The notes beneath the pieces were generated by a model, which was not told where the DNA came from, ran no database searches, and saw only the letters and a list, made by a program, of their open reading frames with translations. A program made the translations under genes and the position numbers. Shown here piece after piece: positions 1-5,336 of a stretch of 5,336 bases of DNA. Position 1 is the stretch's first letter; each line of letters starts with the position of its first letter. This stretch comes from Mucilaginibacter sp. Its GTDB lineage: Bacteria > Bacteroidota > Bacteroidia > Sphingobacteriales > Sphingobacteriaceae. The stretch lies in assembly GCA_025934475.1 (NCBI GenBank), contig JAICXZ010000287.1:1-5336 (forward strand), read 5' to 3'.

Positions 1-1453
1 AAAGCGAATAGGCAAGGTAGCCCGACTTCTTATATATCTTCCATTTTCCGTTGATCTCCAGCAATCCCTCTTTAATGGAATTAGCTGTTTCGCTCGAGCC
101 GAGGAAAAGGTAACCAGTTTGGTTTAACGAAAAATGAAAGGTAGCCAATACTTTTGTCTGCAATAGGCTGTTCATATATATCAGCATATTACGACAGGTT
201 ACAAGATCATTTTTGATAAACGGCGGCGATTTGATCACATCATGCTTCGCAAAGACGATTTGTTTGCGTATATGAGCTGCGACCGAATAATGCTTGCCCT
301 CTTTTACAAAGTATTTTTTGAGGTACGCGGGCGGAACTTCCCGGGCTATTTCCAGCGGGTATTGATTGCGGGAGGCAATCTCGATACTTGTTTCGTCAAT
401 GTCGGCAGCAAAAATCTTAACATCCAGTCTTTTTTTTGCTTTTTCGAGACATTCGTTAATCAGGATGGCGATGGAATAAGCTTCTTGACCTGTACTACAG
501 GCGCATACCCACACTTTTAATATTTCGTCATTATTTTTCCCGGCGATAATATCGGGGATCACTTTTTCAGCAAGGCATTCAAAGGCGCCCTTGTCCCTGA
601 AAAATTTGGTAACGCCAATCAGAAAATCCTTTCCTAGTATCTTTACTTCATCGCTGTTCTTTTCAACGTACTGAACGTATTCATCCAGTTTTTTGATATT
701 TACCTCGTTCATCCTGCGACCGATGCGCCTGATGATGGTGGGAGTTTTGTATAGATTAAAATCGTTGCCGCTTTGCTCGTATACCACTTTGAATATACGG
801 TCGAGCTGTGAGTCATCGATCTTGCCGTTCTCAAGAAGTTTAACCGGCTCTTCATTGATGTATTTGAAAAGCTCTTCGTGCATCTTGTTCGGTGGCAATA
901 TAAAATCGGCATTACCGGAGGTGATAGCACTATTGGGCATGCCATCAAACTTGGCCGAGGCCGGTTCCTGGATCATCACCATGCCGCCGTGTTCCTTAAT
1001 GCTTTCGATGCCCTTCGTGCCATCGCTGCCCGTCCCCGATAAGATTATGGCAATGGCTTTATCCTTTTTGTCTTCGGCCAGTGTATGTAAAAACGTATCA
1101 ACCGCTGTATTTGGAGCCTTGATGTCGGATTTATCGGCCAGTTTAAGCTTGCCGTTATTTACGGTCATCAGCTTATTATTGGGGATGATATAGACACAAT
1201 CGGGATGAAGCGCCATATTATTTTCGGCCTCAAACACCTTCATGTGGGTGTGCTTTGATACCAGCTCAACCAGCAGGCTTTTATAGTCTGACGACAAATG
1301 CTGAATCACTACAAACGCGAAGCTCGTGCTTGTCGGCATATTATCAAAAAATTCGTGAATGGCCTCCAAACCACCTGCCGAAGCGCCGATAGCTACCACA
1401 TAGCCTTCCGCCTTGGTCTTATTTTTAACCTTTGCTGTCAACTGCGTATCCAA
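1..1453 (-). CDS. CheB-CheR fusion signalling protein, 3' end cut by window edge
   Basis: Protein-glutamate methylesterase (CheB) fused to a SAM-dependent methyltransferase (CheR); 484 codons are visible and the frame is open to the window edge. The CheB domain spans about residues 18-195, with the catalytic triad in place: Ser25 in GASAGG, His52 in VVIQHLS and Asp144 in SGTGSDG. The CheR domain spans about 213-478: a TIIRRIGRRM helix (239-248), GVTKFFRD (280-287), SAM loop ACSTGQEAYS (318-327), FAADID (348-353) and CRNMLIYMN (420-428). No receiver domain precedes CheB, unlike classical CheB. Proteins of this type usually continue into a coiled coil, PAS and histidine kinase domains, which would lie beyond position 1. 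I chose TTG at 1453 because AGAGGA lies 5 bases upstream and no in-frame ATG lies nearby. It starts 10 bases after the phytochrome stop, so it is probably co-transcribed. The domain calls are firm; the signalling role is inferred. Confidence 0.93.
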   Translation of the reverse strand, partial: MDTQLTAKVKNKTKAEGYVVAIGASAGGLEAIHEFFDNMPTSTSFAFVVIQHLSSDYKSLLVELVSKHTHMKVFEAENNMALHPDCVYIIPNNKLMTVNNGKLKLADKSDIKAPNTAVDTFLHTLAEDKKDKAIAIILSGTGSDGTKGIESIKEHGGMVMIQEPASAKFDGMPNSAITSGNADFILPPNKMHEELFKYINEEPVKLLENGKIDDSQLDRIFKVVYEQSGNDFNLYKTPTIIRRIGRRMNEVNIKKLDEYVQYVEKNSDEVKILGKDFLIGVTKFFRDKGAFECLAEKVIPDIIAGKNNDEILKVWVCACSTGQEAYSIAILINECLEKAKKRLDVKIFAADIDETSIEIASRNQYPLEIAREVPPAYLKKYFVKEGKHYSVAAHIRKQIVFAKHDVIKSPPFIKNDLVTCRNMLIYMNSLLQTKVLATFHFSLNQTGYLFLGSSETANSIKEGLLEINGKWKIYKKSGYLAYSL

Positions 1454-1458
1454 TTCTG

Positions 1459-1464
1459 TCCTCT
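1459..1464 (-). promoter_or_regulatory. Ribosome binding site of the CheB-CheR gene
   Basis: AGAGGA on the minus strand, 5 bases before the TTG at 1453 and sharing its first base with the phytochrome stop codon TAA (1466-1464). It is the clearest Shine-Dalgarno-like sequence in the window, and it decides the non-ATG start. Termination of the phytochrome almost on top of it would favour coupled translation. Confidence 0.65.
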
Positions 1465-2987
1465 TAATTATAAATCTGCCGGGTTCTGAATTCAAATAAA
1501 AAGCTTCTAAGGCTCTCGGCAATTTCCAGTTCACTTGCCCGCCAGGCAGTAGATGTGTTTCTCACCTTTTGCTGCCAAAGTTTAAATGAATTTCGGGGAT
1601 GGTAGTTTTTGCCGTCAAGCTCAAAGGTTAGTGCTTCATTGGGATTACCGCCCCAATTAATGGTTTCTACCACTTCCGGCCTAAAGCAGATCAAATAATC
1701 ACCTTTGTTGCCGTCTATTGGTATTACCAACAGGCCACTGCCTGCGCTCGAATATTCAAGCGCATCATCATATAAGCCACTGAGGCGGTCAGATGAAAAT
1801 ACTTTGTTGATCCTTTTTCCTTCAAGCCAAAATACAAGGTTTTCGAGCGCATCGTCGTCTGGCACAATGCCAATAGTTTCCAGCTTGCCATCAAGTGAGA
1901 GTGCCGCACCTGTTGCAGTAAAAAGATTCAATATGTTTTCGGGCTCTTTATTTAAGATTCCTTTTGCAATATCATCTTCAGCATAAATGTGTTCGATAAT
2001 GACTGATTTCTGTTCCTGCAGGTGGCTCGTTTCCTCGAACTCCTTCTTGTTCAATATGGATGTGACCTTATTGGATATAATTGAAGAAAGCAGTTCAAAG
2101 ATTGAGCACATCTCAAAGTTAACCATAACCGCCTCTATGTTGTGACAGGATATTAGTCCCCACAACTGCTCGTTCCTGATAACCCGGATAGACATCGAGG
2201 CCTTAATGCCCATGTTTTTCATGTATTCAAGGTGCACCGCAGGTACGCTACGCAAATTGCAATCAGATAAATTGATGAAGGCATGCGTGGCAGGATTGAT
2301 CACGGGGTATATTCTTACCGGAGTAAATTCACGATTGGGTATCAGCCGGTATGGATTTTTCAGGTAAAGGTCGCGGGCCTGTTTCGGAATATCTGAAGCC
2401 GGGAAAGTTTGGCCCAGGTATGGCTCGAGGCGTTTGTCTTTGTATTCCGCTATTACAGTACCGTTCCAGTCTTTGTCAAATTGGTACATCAATACCCCGT
2501 CAAAGCCTGATATTTTTCGTAACTCGTGAATCGCGGCTTCACAGGTTTCCTGAATGTTAGAAGCTTTTTCTATCATGGCGATAGAATGTTTCAGGTCCTG
2601 GAAAACATTTGTAAAAAAACGTTCGCTGGTGTTACCGTCCTTTTCCAGCTCAAGAATAAAATAGTCAGTTTTTAAGTGCACGATAGCAGACACTCTCGCT
2701 GCGCTCTTATTGAAAACAAGACTCAACGGAATGCGGTCAGTAATGCCTCTCGCAATAATATCGTCAAGTACTTTCAGGCTTTCAGGCTGTAAATAGGACG
2801 AAAAAGGGGTATTGACGATCTCCTGCACGGATTTGCCAATCAATTCTTCTATGTTTTCGCTGGCTTGTATAATTTGCTTATCGGCCAGGCCCACCACCAT
2901 TAAAAAACCGTATTCTTGTACAAGATTGATATTGTGCAGCGGAACGCTCCCGCAAAACTCATTGTTGAAGTTCTTTTTCTCTGTCAT
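1464..2987 (-). CDS. bphP: Bacteriophytochrome photosensory core (PAS-GAF-PHY) without output domain
   Basis: Cytoplasmic red/far-red photoreceptor expected to bind biliverdin IXalpha; 507 residues. PAS: about 12-115, with Cys12 (FCGSVPLHNI) at the thioether-linking position of bacteriophytochromes. GAF: about 140-312, with Tyr168, PASDIPKQARDLY (196-208, Asp199), His252 in SVPAVHLEYM and His282 in ISCHN; the two histidines are 30 residues apart, as in Cph1 and DrBphP. PHY: about 330-500, with WGG (445-447) and the tongue motif PRNSF (464-468). The protein ends about 40 residues after PRNSF, where a histidine kinase helix would normally begin; most bacteriophytochromes run 700 residues or more. 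ATG at 2987 is fixed by an in-frame TAG at 2996-2994. The start overlaps the heme oxygenase gene by 29 bases and a CheB-CheR gene follows after 10 bases, so chromophore supply, sensor and probable output are adjacent. The family is certain; the signalling partner is inferred. Confidence 0.96.
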   Translation of the reverse strand: MTEKKNFNNEFCGSVPLHNINLVQEYGFLMVVGLADKQIIQASENIEELIGKSVQEIVNTPFSSYLQPESLKVLDDIIARGITDRIPLSLVFNKSAARVSAIVHLKTDYFILELEKDGNTSERFFTNVFQDLKHSIAMIEKASNIQETCEAAIHELRKISGFDGVLMYQFDKDWNGTVIAEYKDKRLEPYLGQTFPASDIPKQARDLYLKNPYRLIPNREFTPVRIYPVINPATHAFINLSDCNLRSVPAVHLEYMKNMGIKASMSIRVIRNEQLWGLISCHNIEAVMVNFEMCSIFELLSSIISNKVTSILNKKEFEETSHLQEQKSVIIEHIYAEDDIAKGILNKEPENILNLFTATGAALSLDGKLETIGIVPDDDALENLVFWLEGKRINKVFSSDRLSGLYDDALEYSSAGSGLLVIPIDGNKGDYLICFRPEVVETINWGGNPNEALTFELDGKNYHPRNSFKLWQQKVRNTSTAWRASELEIAESLRSFLFEFRTRQIYN

Positions 2988-3552
2988 TTTTTTCTATCCA
3001 GGCTTTGAATTTTATAAAAGTCTCATTCGCTGTCCGGATCAATTCGGGTGCGTCTGCTTCTCCTATTTCGTTTATTGACTGTTTAAAACGCATCCACATC
3101 GTTTCTGTTTGACTTCCATAGCCAATAAAATACGATAAGCAGTCGTGGTTAACGAAATTCAATTGCCTGAATATCATTTTGCTGATGATCTGTCCGCCTA
3201 ATGTCGAGCCTTCTATCACATAAAGCGCTCCCATGGCCTGAACGGCGTTGTTGATGACAGGAAGGGCCATTTTCGGCGCTTTTTCCGATATTTCACCACC
3301 GCAGCCAATGATGTCTGTAACCAGGTTTTGTGATTTGCGCCGGGCTAAATAATCTTCAAGATATGGCTGTACAGTTTTTTCGGATATAAGATCCTCAAGG
3401 CCAGCAAAAAAAGAATAAAAATGATTGAGCAGGTCATGGTAGCCAGCAAGCGAATTCATATTTTTTATCTTTCCAACAACTAATTTTTCCAGTTGCTGGT
3501 GATGAAAAAGCGTATCGTGTTTAAGCTGGTTAGCAAGTACGATATTTTCCAA
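2959..3552 (-). CDS. bphO: BphO-type heme oxygenase (biliverdin-producing)
   Basis: Cytoplasmic enzyme that opens heme with oxygen and reductant to biliverdin, iron and CO; biliverdin is the chromophore of bacteriophytochromes. The 197-residue length is normal for bacterial heme oxygenases. Visible signatures are the N-terminal LKHDTLFHHQQLE (10-22), where His18 fits the proximal heme ligand (His17 is adjacent), the glycine-rich distal helix MGALYVIEGSTLGGQII (107-123), and YGSQTETMWMRF (145-156). The start is TTG at 3552: an in-frame TAG lies 8 codons upstream, and the first internal Met (32) lies beyond the proximal histidine. No Shine-Dalgarno sequence is visible, which is common in Bacteroidota. 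The last 29 bases overlap the phytochrome gene, so the pair is probably translationally coupled, and this is likely the first gene of the light-sensing operon. The position beside a phytochrome supports BphO rather than an iron-scavenging HemO. Confidence 0.93.
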   Translation of the reverse strand: MENIVLANQLKHDTLFHHQQLEKLVVGKIKNMNSLAGYHDLLNHFYSFFAGLEDLISEKTVQPYLEDYLARRKSQNLVTDIIGCGGEISEKAPKMALPVINNAVQAMGALYVIEGSTLGGQIISKMIFRQLNFVNHDCLSYFIGYGSQTETMWMRFKQSINEIGEADAPELIRTANETFIKFKAWIEKNDREKELQQ

Positions 3553-3575
3553 GTTAGTTAGTGAGTTTGGCCGCT

Positions 3576-3593
3576 AATCTAGGAATTTAGATT
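3576..3593. repeat. Inverted repeat upstream of bphO, possible operator
   Basis: AATCTA (3576-3581) and TAGATT (3588-3593) are exact reverse complements separated by GGAATT. The repeat ends 23 bases before the TTG start of the heme oxygenase, in the expected 5' leader or promoter region. The arms are short and AT-rich, so a chance occurrence is quite possible; an operator role is inferred from position only. Confidence 0.35.
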
Positions 3594-3635
3594 TAAGAAA
3601 TAAGAAAAAAATTTCGGTTTGGAGAAATGTTACAT

Positions 3636-3650
3636 GGCAAATTTGTTGCC
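3636..3650. repeat. Short inverted repeat / small hairpin between DUF2264 gene and bphO
   Basis: GGCAA (3636-3640) and TTGCC (3646-3650) are perfect 5-base arms around a 5-base loop, and contain the self-complementary CAAATTTG (3638-3645). On the minus strand the hairpin is followed by mixed sequence rather than a T-run, so it does not look like an intrinsic terminator. It could be a weak 3' hairpin of the DUF2264 transcript or a regulator site for the next operon. Confidence 0.3.
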
Positions 3651-3727
3651 GCCCGAAAATATTGCATGTGCTGATAATGTCTTTTTTGTTTCCTGTTCTA
3701 TAAAGATATTTAAGGAAGAAACAGCAA

Positions 3728-4972
3728 TTACAGGCTATGATCCGCAGGCAGATCAATGCCCTTTGCCAGCTTCTTCGCCGTCCAGTCCTCATCCGGCGAA
3801 CTCCAAAAAAGATCGGAAGCTGGCAGTCCAAGGGGGAGCAATATTGCCGAGCTTAAATAAAGGCTACCGGTCGAAATATAGCCTTCGGCTAAAGACGGCT
3901 GATGACCATATAAACCTATCCGCAGCCACCCGTTCTGGTCAAGTATGTCTTTGGAGGTCATGAATTTGCCGATAACCGCGGTTAGCGCACACCGCACCTG
4001 CGCCGGTTTAAGATGTTCGGGCAGGTGAGACTGCAGGGCCATGTTGGCAAGATGATGGAATGCGCCGGTGCGATAAGTTATTGATCTGCCAATAAGCGGA
4101 TAAGAACTATCCGGGCCTATCATGCGCTCAAGTACTGCTGCGTAGCGCAAATTGTATTCAATAATCTGATTCCTGGTTGACTGGTACGAAGGATCATTAG
4201 CTGCGACAATCTTTAAAATATCGTAGAGGTAAGGATGTATCACAAAGCTATTGTAGTAATCCCAGTGGAAATCGTGCCCATCGCCAAACATGCCGTCGCC
4301 TTTATACCACTCCAGGTGGCGATTGATGGCATACTCGATTTTGGTTTTATCGAAGGGCTCGCCCGCAAAAATGAAAAACGCTTCGATCATGGCAGCAAAC
4401 AGCAGCCAGTTATTTTCCGGCGGTTTAATGGTGCGCGTTTTCTTCAGGCAGTTTATAACCTTTCGCTGGGTCTCAACAGAAAGGGCATACCATAGGTTGG
4501 GGCATCGCAACAATGCATAGGCAAAAAAAGAAGCGTCGACCAAAGGCTGACCGCCTTCTTCGCCCCAATTCATATAGTCGCGGGCATTTTCATTAACCGC
4601 GTTTTCGGTGGCTTTTAAAGCCAGCGTGAAATATTTTTCCTGCAGCGCTTGCTCCGTCGGATCTGTGTGTTTGGTTTGTAGCCAGGGCGCAATACCGCAC
4701 AACAACCGGCCAAATGCTTCCAGGTGTGTATACTTTACTCTGTCCTTGCCTTGTTTGGGATCACGGGTCTCAACAGGCATCCTTTCTTTGAGCTGATCGG
4801 CAGCCAATGCTGTTAATACCGGTTCTGTAAGTTTCTTAAGATAATCGAGCCAAAGTTTTCTTGGGTTAACGGTAGGCTCAGATTGAGCAGAAACGCTTTG
4901 TGGTATAAAAGAAGGAATTAAAGGAGCCGCTCCAAGTACGCCAGCGTTCTGCAAAAACGTTCTTCTTTTCAT
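3728..4972 (-). CDS. DUF2264 family protein with Tat-type signal peptide
   Basis: A complete 414-residue member of the DUF2264 family, exported from the cytoplasm. The N-terminus MKRRTFLQNAG carries twin arginines (Arg3-Arg4) in the order R-R-x-F-L-Q, followed by a short hydrophobic stretch and a likely cleavage site after SVSA (26-29). The mature domain shows the strongly conserved family blocks: GDGMFGDGHDFHWDYY (225-240), IGRSITYR (294-301), GHQPSLAEGYISTGSLYL (356-373) and DLFW (387-390) near the C-terminus. The many aromatic and acidic residues and the helical repeat-like layout suggest an (alpha/alpha) barrel, as in several glycan-active enzymes, and DUF2264 proteins are often found near polysaccharide-use genes. 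I do not assign a reaction. ATG at 4972 places the signal peptide at the very N-terminus. It follows the membrane-protein gene by 54 bases on the same strand; there is no functional link visible to the phytochrome genes. Confidence 0.88.
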   Translation of the reverse strand: MKRRTFLQNAGVLGAAPLIPSFIPQSVSAQSEPTVNPRKLWLDYLKKLTEPVLTALAADQLKERMPVETRDPKQGKDRVKYTHLEAFGRLLCGIAPWLQTKHTDPTEQALQEKYFTLALKATENAVNENARDYMNWGEEGGQPLVDASFFAYALLRCPNLWYALSVETQRKVINCLKKTRTIKPPENNWLLFAAMIEAFFIFAGEPFDKTKIEYAINRHLEWYKGDGMFGDGHDFHWDYYNSFVIHPYLYDILKIVAANDPSYQSTRNQIIEYNLRYAAVLERMIGPDSSYPLIGRSITYRTGAFHHLANMALQSHLPEHLKPAQVRCALTAVIGKFMTSKDILDQNGWLRIGLYGHQPSLAEGYISTGSLYLSSAILLPLGLPASDLFWSSPDEDWTAKKLAKGIDLPADHSL

Positions 4973-4978
4973 GCCGTA

Positions 4979-4991
4979 TTCTAATTTAGAA
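4979..4991. repeat. Near-perfect 13-base palindrome upstream of the DUF2264 gene
   Basis: TTCTAA (4979-4984), a central T, then TTAGAA (4986-4991): exact reverse-complement arms 6 bases upstream of the ATG at 4972, in the 54-base gap after the membrane-protein gene. It could be a regulator site or a small hairpin occluding the ribosome-binding region. It shares the word TCTAAATT (minus strand) with the inverted repeat upstream of bphO. The sequence is AT-rich, so chance cannot be excluded. Confidence 0.35.
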
Positions 4992-5026
4992 ACTAATCGC
5001 CCTGCGCCAAACGCCCCGCGGCCTGC

Positions 5027-5336
5027 TCACTCGCACAAATAAACTTCACCTTCTTTCGCCCCGCCAATCTTGGTCACCTTTTTATGGGCCATGATATCTT
5101 TAATGCTGATAAGTTCTTTATTATATAAGGAATCGAACCAGATGAGGTAGAACTTCTTTTGCATATAAAATTTATCCACATCTTTTTGGAAGAAGCTATG
5201 TGGTACCAGTTGAGACGACAAGCCTGTAAACAACCAAACAGCTTCATTGGCATCCGAATAGATAGGGATGTTTGGATCGAACTCGTTTTTATGTTTTCTT
5301 AAATATGGCGCAAACTGCGATTGGTTCCAACTATCG
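5027..5336 (-). CDS. C-terminal 102 residues of a gene entering from the right, possibly a GT-C type membrane glycosyltransferase
   Basis: The reading frame is open from the right edge to TGA at 5029-5027, longer than the part beginning at an internal start codon (5233), so this is the tail of a larger protein. No membrane helix is visible in the fragment. The pattern IPIYSDANEAVWLFTGLSSQLVP (roughly residues 23-45 of the fragment) resembles the C-terminal periplasmic part of Dol-P-Man/ArnT-like GT-C glycosyltransferases, where a strand leads into a 'not-on-display' sugar-lipid enzyme tail with the general shape Y-S-N-x-P-x-A-x-Y-x-x-T-G and a later proline. It is followed by a second strand-rich piece (KKFYLIWFD, 60-69) and a small basic-glycine end (KIGGAKEGEVYLCE). 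The family guess rests on this one stretch and is weak; the existence of a coding region is well supported. It may be co-transcribed with the DUF2264 gene 54 bases on. Confidence 0.6.
   Translation of the reverse strand, partial: DSWNQSQFAPYLRKHKNEFDPNIPIYSDANEAVWLFTGLSSQLVPHSFFQKDVDKFYMQKKFYLIWFDSLYNKELISIKDIMAHKKVTKIGGAKEGEVYLCE

Larger units (their letters stand above)
3553..3727. other. 175-base intergenic region, probable promoter region of the phytochrome operon
   Basis: AT-rich non-coding stretch between the DUF2264 stop and the heme oxygenase start. A promoter for the bphO operon should lie here, but I found no full match to the Bacteroidota consensus (TTTG, about 19 bases, TAnnTTTG). 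The nearest on the minus strand is TATCTTTA at 3708-3701 with a TTG 16 bases upstream; the spacing is short and the last base is wrong, so I do not call it. Two small inverted repeats are listed separately. No convincing GC-rich hairpin plus T-run terminator for the DUF2264 gene is present, so read-through into bphO is possible. Confidence 0.5.

Noticed and set aside
693..1193. Open frame of 166 codons on the plus strand
   Set aside because: It lies entirely antisense to the CheB and CheR domains, which have clear family motifs; the translation has no recognisable features.
1705..1986. Plus-strand frame opposite the PHY domain, and minus-strand frame 1724-1909
   Set aside because: Both overlap the PHY region of the phytochrome in other frames, and that reading is backed by WGG and PRxSF motifs.
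3636..3650. Intrinsic terminator for the DUF2264 gene
   Set aside because: The stem is only 5 base pairs and no T-run follows on the minus strand, so it is listed only as an inverted repeat.
3701..3727. Bacteroidota-type promoter (TTG, 16 bases, TATCTTTA) on the minus strand
   Set aside because: The spacer is shorter than usual and the last base of the -7 element does not match; matches this weak are expected by chance in AT-rich DNA.
3619..3963. Plus-strand frame of 114 codons starting in the intergenic gap
   Set aside because: Two thirds of it is antisense to the conserved end of the DUF2264 gene, it begins with TTG, and the translation is low-complexity and unlike a known protein. The gap itself is not enough to support a gene.
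4235..4495. Plus-strand frames opposite the DUF2264 gene (also 4290-4520 and 4608-4796)
   Set aside because: They are shadows of conserved DUF2264 coding sequence on the other strand.
1..5336. Insertion sequences, CRISPR arrays, tRNA or rRNA genes
   Set aside because: I saw no transposase motifs, long terminal inverted repeats, regularly spaced direct repeats or RNA-gene signatures on either strand.

Overview
The window looks like chromosomal DNA of a Bacteroidota bacterium. It has moderate GC and little use of Shine-Dalgarno sequences, and its proteins resemble those of soil and plant-associated Sphingobacteriaceae such as Mucilaginibacter or Pedobacter. The genus is an impression from protein style and was not tested. 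All five genes are on the minus strand, so transcription runs from the right end of the window to the left.

Reading in the direction of transcription: (1) 5336-5027 is the last 102 codons of a gene entering from the right, probably the tail of a multi-spanning membrane protein, possibly a GT-C type glycosyltransferase. (2) 4972-3728 is a complete DUF2264 family protein with a twin-arginine-like signal peptide, 54 bases after the previous gene. (3) A 175-base gap (3727-3553) contains two short inverted repeats and probably the promoter of the next three genes. (4) 3552-2959 is a BphO-type heme oxygenase with a TTG start. (5) 2987-1464 is a bacteriophytochrome with the complete PAS-GAF-PHY photosensory core and every chromophore-contact residue I looked for, but it stops straight after PHY and has no output domain. 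(6) 1453-1 is a CheB-CheR fusion starting at a TTG behind a good ribosome binding site, and it runs off the left end just after the CheR domain.

The last three genes form a tight operon: a 29-base overlap, then a 10-base gap. A simple reading is that heme oxygenase makes biliverdin, the phytochrome attaches it at Cys12 and reads red/far-red light, and the signal passes to the CheB-CheR protein. Proteins of that type usually continue into PAS and histidine kinase domains, which would lie left of this window. This is a red-light sensor with input and output on separate polypeptides and a methylesterase/methyltransferase in the output chain. It is the most interesting content of the window. The link between the two proteins is inferred from gene order and missing domains and is not shown by the sequence alone.
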